Positions 53,724-62,876 of a DNA stretch of 64,000 nucleotides are shown here, one piece after another; within the stretch, counting starts at the first letter, position 1; every line of letters begins with the position of its first letter. The translations under genes and the position numbers were made by a program. Source of the DNA: Terrabacter terrigena (GTDB lineage Bacteria; Actinomycetota; Actinomycetes; Actinomycetales; Dermatophilaceae); contig NZ_JBHTKH010000015.1 in assembly GCF_042676085.1 (NCBI RefSeq), positions 1 to 64,000 of the forward strand, given 5' to 3'. The notes under the pieces were generated by a model that saw only the letters and a list, made by a program, of their open reading frames with translations, searched no databases and was not told the DNA's origin.

Positions 53724-55070
53724 ATGACCGACCAGCACCCCAAGGGTGGACCGCACATCACACAGGAGCGCCGCCTGCTCACCAGCATCCCCGGTCCGCG
53801 GTCGCTCGAGCTCGCGGATCGCAAGGCACGAGCGGTGGCCTCCGGTGTCGCAGTCGGACTGCCGGTGCAGGTCGTCGCGGCCGGCGGCGGCATCATCGTC
53901 GATGCCGACGGCAACCAGCTCATCGACCTGGGTTCGGGCATTGCGGTCACCTCGGTGGGCAACAGCGCTCCTCGGGTCGTCGACGCGGTGAGCCGCCAGC
54001 TCGCCGCCTTCACCCACACCTGCTTCATGGTCACGCCGTACGAGGGCTACGTGGCCCTCGCCGAGAAGCTCAACGAGCTCACCCCCGGCACGCACGAGAA
54101 GCGCTCCGCGCTCTTCAATTCCGGGGCCGAGGCGGTCGAGAACGCCGTCAAGATCGCCAGGTCCGCCACCGGCCGACAGGGCGTCGTCGTCTTCGACCAC
54201 GCGTACCACGGGCGTACGAACCTCACCATGGCGATGACGGCCAAGAACATGCCGTACAAGACCGGCTTCGGTCCTTTCGCGTCGGAGGTATACAGGGCCC
54301 CGCTGTCCTATCCGTTCCGCGACGGTGGCCGCTCCGGGGGCGAGGCCGCGCGTGACGCGATCGACCAGATCGAGAAGCAGGTCGGCGCCGAGAACCTCGC
54401 AGCCGTCGTCGTCGAGCCGATCCAGGGTGAAGGCGGCTTCATCGTTCCCGCCGAGGGCTTCCTCCCGGCTCTCGTGTCGTGGTGCCGCGCCAACGGTGTG
54501 GTCTTCGTCGCCGACGAGGTGCAGACCGGGTTCGCCCGCACCGGTGAGCTGTTCGCGTGCGAGCACGAGGGGGTCGTGCCCGACCTGATCGTGACTGCCA
54601 AGGGCATCGCCGGCGGCCTGCCGCTCGCGGCCGTCACCGGCCGTGCCGAGATCATGGACGCCGCGCACCCCGGAGGTCTCGGAGGCACCTACGGCGGCAA
54701 CCCGCTCGCGTGCGCTGCCGCCCTTGCCGTCGTCGAGACGATCGAGGCCGAGGGCCTGGTGGACCGCGCCCGTGACATCGGCAAGACGATGCTCGAGCGG
54801 CTGACTGCGCTGCAGGAGAAGGACCCCCGCATCGGTGAGGTCCGCGGACGTGGCGCCATGGTGGCCGTCGAGCTCGTCCGTCCCGGCAGCACCGAGCCCG
54901 ACGCCGACCTCACCAGGCGTGTCGCTGCCGGAGCGAGCGCCAAGGGGATGGTCGTGCTGACCTGCGGCACCTACGGCAATGTCCTGCGGTTCCTGCCGCC
55001 GCTGTCGATGCCCGATCATCTGCTCGACGAGGCCCTCGACCTCCTCGCCGCGACCTTCCAGGAGAGCTGA
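53724..55070 (+). CDS. gabT: 4-aminobutyrate transaminase, second copy
   Basis: This 448-residue class III aminotransferase is a close paralogue of the copy at 29686-31023. PLP Lys293 lies in TAKGIAGG, and VADEVQTG (Asp264) contacts the ring. The stop touches the gabD start (TGATGA), so both enzymes are cotranslated: GABA to succinate semialdehyde, then succinate. GGAGG precedes the ATG. Its place next to pucR and the arginine operon points to arginine-derived GABA. Confidence 0.93.
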   Translation: MTDQHPKGGPHITQERRLLTSIPGPRSLELADRKARAVASGVAVGLPVQVVAAGGGIIVDADGNQLIDLGSGIAVTSVGNSAPRVVDAVSRQLAAFTHTCFMVTPYEGYVALAEKLNELTPGTHEKRSALFNSGAEAVENAVKIARSATGRQGVVVFDHAYHGRTNLTMAMTAKNMPYKTGFGPFASEVYRAPLSYPFRDGGRSGGEAARDAIDQIEKQVGAENLAAVVVEPIQGEGGFIVPAEGFLPALVSWCRANGVVFVADEVQTGFARTGELFACEHEGVVPDLIVTAKGIAGGLPLAAVTGRAEIMDAAHPGGLGGTYGGNPLACAAALAVVETIEAEGLVDRARDIGKTMLERLTALQEKDPRIGEVRGRGAMVAVELVRPGSTEPDADLTRRVAAGASAKGMVVLTCGTYGNVLRFLPPLSMPDHLLDEALDLLAATFQES

Positions 55071-56503
55071 TGACCGCACTTCCCCCAGACCTCCTCCTGG
55101 CATCCCAGGAGGACCTGGCGTCGAGCCCGACCTTCGACGTGCTCGACCCCGCCACCGGCTCGGTCATCGGCACCGTCGTCGACGCCACCCCGTCCGATGC
55201 CACGCGTGCCGTCGACGCTGCGGCGGCGGCCTTCCCCGCCTGGTCGTCCCTGCCGGCCCGATCGCGCGCGGAGGTCCTGCGCCGCTGCCACGACCTCATG
55301 GTGCGCGACAGCGAGCGTCTCACCAGGCTGATCACCGCCGAGAACGGCAAGTCCGTCGCGGACGCCCGGGCGGAGGTCGCGTATGCCGCGGAGTTCTTCC
55401 GGTGGTTCTCCGAGGAGGCGGTACGGGGTGAGGGGTCCTACGGGGAAGCCCCCGCCGGGGGTGCCCGCATCCTCGTGACCCACGTGCCTGTCGGCGTCGC
55501 CGCCCTGGTCACGCCGTGGAACTTCCCCGCCGCGATGGCCACCCGCAAGATCGCGCCGGCGCTGGCGGCCGGCTGCACGGTCGTGCTGAAGCCGGCCGCG
55601 GAGACCCCACTGACGGCGTTGGCGGTGGCGGGGCTCATGCGGGAGGCGGGCGTTCCCGACGGCGTCGTCAACGTCGTGACGACGACGGATGCGGCAGGCG
55701 TGGTGACGAGCTGGATCGAGGATCCGCGCGTCCGCAAGGTCAGCTTCACCGGGTCCACCGCTGTCGGCCGCGCGCTGCTCCGGCAGGCCGCCGACCGCGT
55801 GCTCAACACGAGCATGGAGCTCGGCGGCAACGCGCCCTTCGTCGTCACCGCCGACGCTGACGTCGACGCCGCCGTCGCCGGTGCCATGGTGGCCAAGTTC
55901 CGCGGCGGCGGCCAGGCCTGCACGGCTGCGAACCGGTTCTACGTCCATGCCGACGTCGCCGACCGCTTCGTCGCGAAGCTCGGCGCAGCCGTCACCGCCC
56001 TCAGGGTGGGTCCGGCGGTCGACGAGCGCAGCCAGGTCGGGCCCGTCATCAGCGAGAAGGAGCTCACCGGCATCACCGAGCTCGTCGAGTCCGCAGTGGC
56101 CCACGGCGCGCGGATAGCGGCGCAGGCCCCCGCACCTGCAACTGGCTGGTTCTACCCGCCCACCGTCCTCGTCGACGTGCCCGTCGGCGCCGCCATCCTC
56201 GCGGAGGAGATCTTCGGGCCCGTGGCTCCCGTCGTCACGTGGAGCGACGAGTCCACGATGCTGGCCTCGGTGAACGACACCGAGTTCGGTCTCGCTGCCT
56301 ACGTGTACGCCGGCCGCCTGCAGGACGCCTTGCGCATCGGTGACCGGATCGAGGCCGGCATGGTCGGGGTCAACCGAGGCATCGTCTCGGACCCGGCCGC
56401 GCCGTTCGGCGGGGTCAAGCAGAGCGGCCTCGGCCGCGAAGGGGCACGCGACGGTCTGCGCGAGTACCAGGAGACGCGTTACTTCAGCATCGACTGGAGC
56501 TGA
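55070..56503 (+). CDS. gabD: Succinate-semialdehyde dehydrogenase
   Basis: This 477-residue NAD(P)-dependent aldehyde dehydrogenase has general base Glu250 in MELGGNAPF and nucleophile Cys284 in GGGQACTAANRF. The NAD-binding FTGSTAVGR is near 226-234. The C-terminal GLGREGARDGLREY pattern is close to GabD. It oxidises succinate semialdehyde to succinate, completing GABA catabolism. It converges on the flavin oxidase gene 46 bases away. Confidence 0.92.
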   Translation: MTALPPDLLLASQEDLASSPTFDVLDPATGSVIGTVVDATPSDATRAVDAAAAAFPAWSSLPARSRAEVLRRCHDLMVRDSERLTRLITAENGKSVADARAEVAYAAEFFRWFSEEAVRGEGSYGEAPAGGARILVTHVPVGVAALVTPWNFPAAMATRKIAPALAAGCTVVLKPAAETPLTALAVAGLMREAGVPDGVVNVVTTTDAAGVVTSWIEDPRVRKVSFTGSTAVGRALLRQAADRVLNTSMELGGNAPFVVTADADVDAAVAGAMVAKFRGGGQACTAANRFYVHADVADRFVAKLGAAVTALRVGPAVDERSQVGPVISEKELTGITELVESAVAHGARIAAQAPAPATGWFYPPTVLVDVPVGAAILAEEIFGPVAPVVTWSDESTMLASVNDTEFGLAAYVYAGRLQDALRIGDRIEAGMVGVNRGIVSDPAAPFGGVKQSGLGREGARDGLREYQETRYFSIDWS

Positions 56504-56549
56504 CACCCCGCCGGCCGGTGCGCTGCCGTGCCCACCCTGATGTCAGGGC

Positions 56550-58007
56550 CTACAGGACCTTTCCCGGGTTGAGCAGGTGGTGCGGGTCGAGGGCGTCCCG
56601 CACGGCGCGCTGCACGCGCATGCCGTCCTCACCCGCCTCCTCCGGCAACCAGCCGCGCTTCAGCAGCCCCACGCCGTGCTCACCGGTGATGGTGCCGCCG
56701 AGCCCGAGACCGAGTGCCATCACCGCGTCGAAGGCGTCGAGTGCCGCCCGCGTGGCTGTCGGGTCGTCCCGGTCGAAGATGATCGACGGGTGCATGTTGC
56801 CCTCACCCGCGTGTCCGGCGCACGTGATGAGGACACCGTGCCGGCTGCTGATCTCGGCCAGGCCGCGGAGGAGGTCCGCGAGGCGACCGCGGGGCACGCA
56901 GACGTCCTCGACGAGCTCGGCTCCCCTGGCCTCGTGCGCCGGCCCGACGAGCCGGCGCGCTTCGATGAGCAGATCGCCCTCCCGCGCGTCCTCGGCAAGC
57001 AGCGCGTCTTCGGCGCCGAAGGAGCGACAGACGCGCAGGAACTCGGTGAGCTCGTCGGCGGCGGAGCGCTTGTCGTCGCACCGGGCGATGAGCATGGCCT
57101 TCGCGTCGGCGGGCAGGCCGAGGTCGCGGTACGCGCGGACGACCTCCAGCGTCGGGCCGTCCATCAGCTCGAGCATCGACGGCTGCGCTCCGGCGGACAT
57201 GTATGCGTTCACGGCCTCGCAGGCGCTCGGCGCGTCGGGAAAGAACGCCACTGCCGTACGCGGCGGGGCCGGCCGCGGTCGCAGCGCGACGGTCACCTCG
57301 GTGATGACGCCGAGCGTGCCCTCCGAGCCGACGAACAGGCGGGTCAGGTCGTATCCGGCGACGCCCTTGCGCGTGCGCCGTCCGGTCCTGACCACCGAGC
57401 CGTCGGCGGTGACGACCTCGAGAGCGCGCACGTAGTCCCCCGTCACCCCGTACTTGACGCAACAGAGCCCACCGGCGTTCGTCGCGACGTTGCCACCGAT
57501 GGTGCTGCTCTCCCACGACGCGGGGTCGGGCGGGTAGAAGAGGCCCTGAGCTTCGACGGCGCGGGAGAGCTCGGCGTTCGTCACCCCGGGCTGGACAGTG
57601 GCGGTCTGCTCCGCCGGGTCGATCTCGAGGATCCGGTTCATCTGCTCGAGGCTGACCAGGATGCATCCGTCCACGGCGTTCGCGCCACCCGAGAGGCCGG
57701 TACGTGCCCCTTGTGGCACGACCGGCATACCCACCCGGGCAGCGGCGCGCAGCACCGCGACGACCGCGGCCGTGGTGCGCGGCCGCACGAGGGCAGCCGG
57801 CACCCCGACGGGGCAGAAGGTGGCGTGGTCGCGCGCGTGCGCGGTGAGCACGTCCGGGTCCGTGACGACCGGCACCGGAGGCTCACTGCTGGAGAGGACA
57901 TCGGTCAGCGCACGCGTACGACCGGGGTCGACGGCCGCCTCGCGCACGACGTCGGCTGCGCGGGCCTGCCTGGCCTCGTGGGCTGCTCGGGCGCACGGCT
58001 CGCTCAC
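56550..58007 (-). CDS. FAD-linked oxidase (GlcD/D-2-hydroxyacid dehydrogenase type)
   Basis: This 485-residue flavoprotein has an FAD-binding PCMH domain (PQGARTGLSGGANAVDGCIL near 100, SSTIGGNVATNAGG, GSEGTLGVITEV). The C-terminal FAD-oxidase domain has the metal/2-hydroxyacid pocket CAGHAGEGNMHP and GEHGVGLLKRGW. Such enzymes oxidise D-lactate, glycolate, D-2-hydroxyglutarate and related acids. The GTG at 58007 overlaps the aldehyde dehydrogenase stop (GTGA). It is the last gene of the arginine-type operon, so a guanidino 2-hydroxy acid is a candidate substrate, unproven. Confidence 0.88.
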   Translation of the reverse strand: MSEPCARAAHEARQARAADVVREAAVDPGRTRALTDVLSSSEPPVPVVTDPDVLTAHARDHATFCPVGVPAALVRPRTTAAVVAVLRAAARVGMPVVPQGARTGLSGGANAVDGCILVSLEQMNRILEIDPAEQTATVQPGVTNAELSRAVEAQGLFYPPDPASWESSTIGGNVATNAGGLCCVKYGVTGDYVRALEVVTADGSVVRTGRRTRKGVAGYDLTRLFVGSEGTLGVITEVTVALRPRPAPPRTAVAFFPDAPSACEAVNAYMSAGAQPSMLELMDGPTLEVVRAYRDLGLPADAKAMLIARCDDKRSAADELTEFLRVCRSFGAEDALLAEDAREGDLLIEARRLVGPAHEARGAELVEDVCVPRGRLADLLRGLAEISSRHGVLITCAGHAGEGNMHPSIIFDRDDPTATRAALDAFDAVMALGLGLGGTITGEHGVGLLKRGWLPEEAGEDGMRVQRAVRDALDPHHLLNPGKVL

Positions 58008-59422
58008 GACGCGTGGCTGCTCATGACGTGCTTGACCCGCGTGTAGTCCTCCAACCCGTAGAGCGAGAGGTCCTTGCCGACCCCTGACTGCTTGAAGCCC
58101 CCATGGGGCATCTCTGCGGTCATCACCTGGTGGCAGTTGACCCAGACGATGCCGAAGTCGAGGTCTGCCGACAGCCGCGTCGCACGACCGTGGTCCCGGG
58201 TCCACACGCTCGACGCCAGGGCAAGGTCCACGCCGTTGGCCTTGGCGACGGCGTCTGCCTCGTCGGCGAACGACTGCACGGTGAGCACCGGCCCGAATAC
58301 CTCCTGCTGCACGACGTCGTCGTCCTGCCGGACTCCCGCGACGACGGTCGCGTCGAGGAACCAGCCCGGCCCGTGGCCGGACGCACCGGCCAGCACCTCT
58401 GCGTGTGACGGCAGCCGCTCGAGGAACTGCTCGATGCGTGCGTGCTGGTCGCGGCTGTTGACCGGGCCGAAGCTCACGTCGGCGTCGTCGGGGGCACCGG
58501 AGCGCTGGGTGCGCGCGGCGGATGCGAGGTGGTCGACGAACTCGTCGTGCACCTTCTCGTGCACGAGGACGCGGGTGGCCGCGGTGCAGTCCTGCCCGGC
58601 GTTGAAGTAGCCCGCCCCCGCGACGGCTCGAGCGGTGGCAGCGAGGTCGACGTCGTCGAAGACGACGGCAGGCGCCTTGCCGCCCAGCTCGAGGTGGACG
58701 TTCTTGAGGGTCGTCGAGGCGGCTGACATGACCTCGGCGCCGGCTCGGGTGCTGCCGGTGATGGCGACCATGTCGGGGCGCCGGTGTGCGACGAGGGCAC
58801 GGCCCGTGTCGCGGTCGCCGCAGACCACGTTGAGCACTCCCGGCGGAAGCACCTGCTGCGCGAGCTCCGCCAGCCGGACGGTCGACCACGGGGTGGTGTC
58901 GGCGGGCTTCAGCACCACGGTGTTGCCGGCAGCGAGAGCGGGGGCCAGCTTCCACACAGCCATCATGAGCGGGTAGTTCCACGGGGTGATCTGCGCGACC
59001 ACGCCCACCGGCTCACGGCGGATGGAGGAGGTGAATCCCGGCTCGTACTCGGTGCTCGCCAGTCCGGTGAGCATCCGAGCAGCGCCGGCGAAGAAGCGCA
59101 CCTGGTCGATGCACGGCTCGAGCTCGAGCTCACGGGTCAGCGCCCGGGGCTTGCCCGTGTTGCGCACCTCGCACTCGAGGAGGTCCTCGAGATGCTCCTG
59201 CATGAGGTCGGCGAGGGCGAGGAGCCTCCGCTGCCGCTCGCGGGGTGCGGTCCTGCGCCACGTGACGAACGCGTCGGACGCCGCTGCCAGAGCACGGTCG
59301 ACGTCAGCGGCGCTCGAGCGTGGGGCCTCACCCAACGGCTGGGCGGTGGCCGGGTCGTGGAAGGTCATCACGTCGGCGGCGGGAGCACTGCCTCCGTTGA
59401 CGACGTTGGTCAGGGTGGGCAT
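58004..59422 (-). CDS. Aldehyde dehydrogenase, probably 4-guanidinobutyraldehyde or gamma-aminobutyraldehyde type
   Basis: This 472-residue NAD(P)-dependent dehydrogenase has the Cys nucleophile in AGQDCTAATR (near residue 280) and general base Glu in HLELGGKAP. The C-terminal MPHGGFKQSGVGKD resembles the PatD/BetB-like group for omega-amino aldehydes. In the 2-ketoarginine pathway the matching step is 4-guanidinobutyraldehyde to 4-guanidinobutyrate (KauB). GGAGG precedes the ATG. The decarboxylase gene lies upstream. Confidence 0.88.
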   Translation of the reverse strand: MPTLTNVVNGGSAPAADVMTFHDPATAQPLGEAPRSSAADVDRALAAASDAFVTWRRTAPRERQRRLLALADLMQEHLEDLLECEVRNTGKPRALTRELELEPCIDQVRFFAGAARMLTGLASTEYEPGFTSSIRREPVGVVAQITPWNYPLMMAVWKLAPALAAGNTVVLKPADTTPWSTVRLAELAQQVLPPGVLNVVCGDRDTGRALVAHRRPDMVAITGSTRAGAEVMSAASTTLKNVHLELGGKAPAVVFDDVDLAATARAVAGAGYFNAGQDCTAATRVLVHEKVHDEFVDHLASAARTQRSGAPDDADVSFGPVNSRDQHARIEQFLERLPSHAEVLAGASGHGPGWFLDATVVAGVRQDDDVVQQEVFGPVLTVQSFADEADAVAKANGVDLALASSVWTRDHGRATRLSADLDFGIVWVNCHQVMTAEMPHGGFKQSGVGKDLSLYGLEDYTRVKHVMSSHAS

Positions 59423-59476
59423 GTCGGAGCCTCCAGGTCGGTGGGCGTCGGTCGGGCAGGCGGCGCGGTGGCGAGG

Positions 59477-61078
59477 TCAGGCAGGCTGGACCCGATGGTG
59501 GATGAGCGTCGGCCCATCGGCCTCGAGAGCCGCCGCGGCGAGCGCCGCCAGCTCGTCCTCCGAACCGCTGGGGCAACCGCGGGCTCCCATGGCGCGGGCG
59601 AGGGCCGGGAAGTCGGGTTCGCGCAGGTCGACGCCTTGCGGCTCGATGTCGCGTTCGACCATCTGCTCACGGATCTCGGCGTAGCCACCGTTGTCGACGA
59701 CGACGATGGGCAGCGGCAGTCGCTGCTCGACGGCGGTCATGAGCTCCTGGATGGAGAACATCGCGGCGCCGTCACCGACGAGGGCGATGACAGGTCGTTC
59801 CGGCTGGGCGACCTTGGCGCCGATGGCTGCCGGGATGCCGTAGCCGAGGGTCGCGTAGCCCGTCGGGTAGAGCAGCCGGTTCGCCGGGGTGAACGGCCAG
59901 CTGTGGACGGTGCCGTAGTAGGTCACCTGGGAGCTGTCACCGGCGACGACGGTGTCTGGCGGGAGAGACTGTGAGAGCGCGAACTGGATTGCAGCCCACG
60001 GCTTTCCGGCCTGCTCTGCCTCTGCGTCGAGGGCGGAGCGCAGTCGGCCCGACCGACGTTCGTCGCGCGACGCGAGAGCAGCGGGCGTGGCCTCGAGCAG
60101 GGCGGCCAGGACGAGGCGGGCGTCACCGACGAGCGGCAGGTCTGCCCGGACGTTCTTGTGCATCTGGGCCGGGTCGAGGTCGACGCGGACGACGAAGCGC
60201 TCACCGGGACGCCCCGGCTGGACGGACCCGCCCCAGAGGTCGGAGTCGCCGAGCTCGGTGCCGACGAGGAGGATGACGTCGGCGGCGTTCATCGCACGGT
60301 GGGCCTCCGCGAGCCGTGCGCCCGCGCCGAGGGCGTTGGGGTGCGACTCGTCGATGACCCCCTTGCCGTTGACGGTGGTAAGGACGGGGAGGCCGCGGTC
60401 GGCGAGGGCGCGCACCTCGGCCGCGGCGCCGCGTGCACCGCCGCCGGCGACGAGGATGGGCTGTCGGGCACGGGCCAGGACCGTCGCCACACGTTCGACG
60501 GCCTCCGGCGCCGGGCGCACGGCGGGAGGCACCGGGCGTGAGGCACACTCCCGTGCAGACCAGCTGCCCTCGAGGACGTCGACGGGGATCTCGAGGTGCA
60601 CGGGCCGCGGGCGCCGCGTCACGAAGCCCTCGAAGATGTCGGCGACGACCTCTGGCACCTCGTCGGCGGTCTCCACCCTGATGCTGCGTGCGGTCACGGC
60701 GTCGAGAGCCGCCTGCTGGTTCTTGACCTCGTGCAGCCAGCCGATGTCGCTTCCGACCGTCCCGCGCGGAGGCCCGGGTGAGACGGCGAGCACGGGCACG
60801 GAGTCGGCGTACGCCGTCGCGAGCGCCGTGACGGCGTTCGTGACGCCGGGTCCGGAGGTCGTGATGAGCACACCGGGCCGGCCGCTGACGCGGGCGTAGG
60901 CGTCGGCCGCGTAGCCGGCCCCCTGTTCGTGGCGGGTGACCACATGACGCATGCCGGAGGCGGGCAGGTAGCGGTAGAGCTCCAGGTTGTGCGTCCCGGG
61001 GATGCCGAAGATGTCTGTGATGCCATGGGCCCGAAGGGCGCTGATGACGGCGGCTCCGCCGGTGAGGACGTCAGGCAT
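59477..61078 (-). CDS. ThDP-dependent 2-keto acid decarboxylase, probably 5-guanidino-2-oxopentanoate decarboxylase
   Basis: This 533-residue thiamine diphosphate enzyme of the acetolactate synthase fold has activating Glu51 in RHEQGAG, GIPGTHNLELY near 24-34 and TPP motif VGDGAAMFSIQEL followed by VVDNGGY. Proteins opening with IFGIPGTHNLELYR are widely annotated as 5-guanidino-2-oxopentanoate decarboxylase (AruI-like), acting on 2-ketoarginine. The guanidino-hydrolase gene next to it supports this. The ATG at 61078 overlaps that gene by 8 bases. Confidence 0.85.
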   Translation of the reverse strand: MPDVLTGGAAVISALRAHGITDIFGIPGTHNLELYRYLPASGMRHVVTRHEQGAGYAADAYARVSGRPGVLITTSGPGVTNAVTALATAYADSVPVLAVSPGPPRGTVGSDIGWLHEVKNQQAALDAVTARSIRVETADEVPEVVADIFEGFVTRRPRPVHLEIPVDVLEGSWSARECASRPVPPAVRPAPEAVERVATVLARARQPILVAGGGARGAAAEVRALADRGLPVLTTVNGKGVIDESHPNALGAGARLAEAHRAMNAADVILLVGTELGDSDLWGGSVQPGRPGERFVVRVDLDPAQMHKNVRADLPLVGDARLVLAALLEATPAALASRDERRSGRLRSALDAEAEQAGKPWAAIQFALSQSLPPDTVVAGDSSQVTYYGTVHSWPFTPANRLLYPTGYATLGYGIPAAIGAKVAQPERPVIALVGDGAAMFSIQELMTAVEQRLPLPIVVVDNGGYAEIREQMVERDIEPQGVDLREPDFPALARAMGARGCPSGSEDELAALAAAALEADGPTLIHHRVQPA

Positions 61079-62027
61079 CGTGGGCGCTCCTGGGTGCCAT
61101 GGCAGAGACGAGCTCGTATGCCGCGTGGGCGGCAGCGATACCGGTGACCTCCGCATGGTCGTAGGCCGGTGACACCTCGACGATGTCGGCGCCCACGAGG
61201 TTGAGGTCGGCGAAGGCCCGCAGCATGTTGAGCAGCTCGCGGCTCGTGAGCCCACCGGCCTCGGGGGTGCCGGTCCCGGGCGCGAAGGCCGGGTCGAGCA
61301 CGTCGATGTCGAGTGAGACGTACGTGGGGCGGTCGCCCACCCGGGCCTTGATGCGTTCGACGGCGCCCCGCCAGCCCATGTCGTCCATGTCGTGGGCGCC
61401 GATTACCTGGAACCCGAGGACCTGGTCGTCGGTGAGGTCCTGCCGGGAGTAGAGAGGGCCCCTGATCCCCACGTGCATGCTTCCCGTCCTGTCGATGAGG
61501 CCTTCCTCGCTGGCGCGGCGGAAGGGCGTGCCGTGCGTGACCGGGGCGCCGAAGTAGGTGTCCCAGGTGTCGAGGTGGGCGTCGAAGTGCACGACGGCGA
61601 TCTCGCCGTGCTGCTCGTGCAGGACGCGCAGGATCGGCAGCGCGATCGTGTGGTCGCCTCCGATGGTCATCGGCTTGGCCCCCGTTCCGGCGACCTCGCG
61701 GAGGGCGGCGTCGATCTGCCCCACCGCTTCCTGGATGTCGAACGGGTTGCACGCCACGTCACCGGCGTCGACCACCTGCTGGACGGCGAACGGCTCGACG
61801 TCCTGGACGGGGTTGAACGGGCGCAGCAGCTTCGAGGCGGCGCGGATGTGGCCGGGACCGAAGCGTGCGCCGGGCCGGTAGCTGACTCCGGAGTCGAACG
61901 GGACGCCGAGCACGGCGACGTCGGCGCGCTCGACCTCGTCGATTCGCGGCAGCCGCGCGAAGGTCGCCGGCCCGGCGAAACGCGGCACCGTGGTGGCGTC
62001 GACGGGTCCGATCGGGGTACGAGGCAT
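61071..62027 (-). CDS. Agmatinase/guanidinobutyrase family ureohydrolase
   Basis: This 318-residue manganese enzyme releases urea from a guanidino compound. Metal ligands are His126 in GGDHT, Asp149-x-His151-x-Asp153 in FDAHLDTWD and SLDIDVLDPAFAPG near 240. In this operon 4-guanidinobutyrate (GbuA-like, giving GABA) fits better than agmatine, since no arginine decarboxylase is seen. It overlaps the decarboxylase by 8 bases and follows the ABC ATPase by 3. Confidence 0.88.
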   Translation of the reverse strand: MPRTPIGPVDATTVPRFAGPATFARLPRIDEVERADVAVLGVPFDSGVSYRPGARFGPGHIRAASKLLRPFNPVQDVEPFAVQQVVDAGDVACNPFDIQEAVGQIDAALREVAGTGAKPMTIGGDHTIALPILRVLHEQHGEIAVVHFDAHLDTWDTYFGAPVTHGTPFRRASEEGLIDRTGSMHVGIRGPLYSRQDLTDDQVLGFQVIGAHDMDDMGWRGAVERIKARVGDRPTYVSLDIDVLDPAFAPGTGTPEAGGLTSRELLNMLRAFADLNLVGADIVEVSPAYDHAEVTGIAAAHAAYELVSAMAPRSAHDA

Positions 62028-62030
62028 GGC

Positions 62031-62876
62031 TCAGAGCACTTTCGCGAGAAACGACTGGGTTCGGTGGTGTTGGGGGTGTAGCAGGACCTGCGTCGGGGAC
62101 CCCTCTTCGACGATGACACCGCCGTCCATGAAGACCACCCGGTCACAGACCTCGCGGGCGAAGCCGATCTCGTGCGTGACAACGATCATCGTCATGCCTT
62201 CTGCCGCAAGGCCCTTCATGACGTCGAGCACCTCACCCACGAGCTCGGGGTCGAGAGCCGAGGTGGGTTCGTCGAAGAGCATGAGCTCGGGCTTCATGGC
62301 GAGGGCGCGCGCAATGGCGACGCGCTGCTGCTGGCCCCCCGACAGCTGGGCGGGGTAGGCCGCGGGCTTGTCCTGGAGTCCGACTCGGGCCAGCAGGTCG
62401 TGCGCCGCACCCCGTGCCTCGGCCTTGGAGACGCCCTTGACGAAGACCGGGGCCTCCATGACGTTCTCGAGGGCGGTCAGGTGCGGGAAGAGGTTGAAGC
62501 GCTGGAACACCATGCCGACGTCGCGACGGGCGGCAGCGACCTCCTTGCGCTTGAGCTCGTACTTCTTGCCGTGACTCCGGCGGTAGCCGACGAGTCGCCC
62601 GTTGACGCTGATCTCACCGCTGTCGATGCGCTCGAGGTGGTTGATGCAGCGCAGGAACGTGCTCTTGCCCGAGCCGGACGGCCCGAGGAACGAGACGACC
62701 TCGCCCTTGCGGACGGTCAGGTCGATGCCCTTGAGCACCTCGAGGTCGCCGAACGACTTTCGCACGTTGATCGCCTGGACCATGGGCGCGGCCGGCGCGA
62801 CCGCCCGGGGGGCGTCGCTCCCGGTTCGCGCCCCGGTCGTGGGGTCCGTGCGGGTGGGGGGCTGGTTCGTGGCCAT
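62031..62876 (-). CDS. Amino-acid ABC transporter ATPase
   Basis: This 281-residue polar amino-acid type ATPase has Walker A GPSGSGKST at 65-73, signature LSGGQQQR, Walker B LMLFDEP and switch His in VTHEIGFA. A 40-residue extra N-terminus is Pro/Thr-rich and variable. The ATG at 62876 overlaps the permease stop by one base (TGATG). Place in the operon suggests arginine or ornithine uptake. Confidence 0.93.
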   Translation of the reverse strand: MATNQPPTRTDPTTGARTGSDAPRAVAPAAPMVQAINVRKSFGDLEVLKGIDLTVRKGEVVSFLGPSGSGKSTFLRCINHLERIDSGEISVNGRLVGYRRSHGKKYELKRKEVAAARRDVGMVFQRFNLFPHLTALENVMEAPVFVKGVSKAEARGAAHDLLARVGLQDKPAAYPAQLSGGQQQRVAIARALAMKPELMLFDEPTSALDPELVGEVLDVMKGLAAEGMTMIVVTHEIGFAREVCDRVVFMDGGVIVEEGSPTQVLLHPQHHRTQSFLAKVL

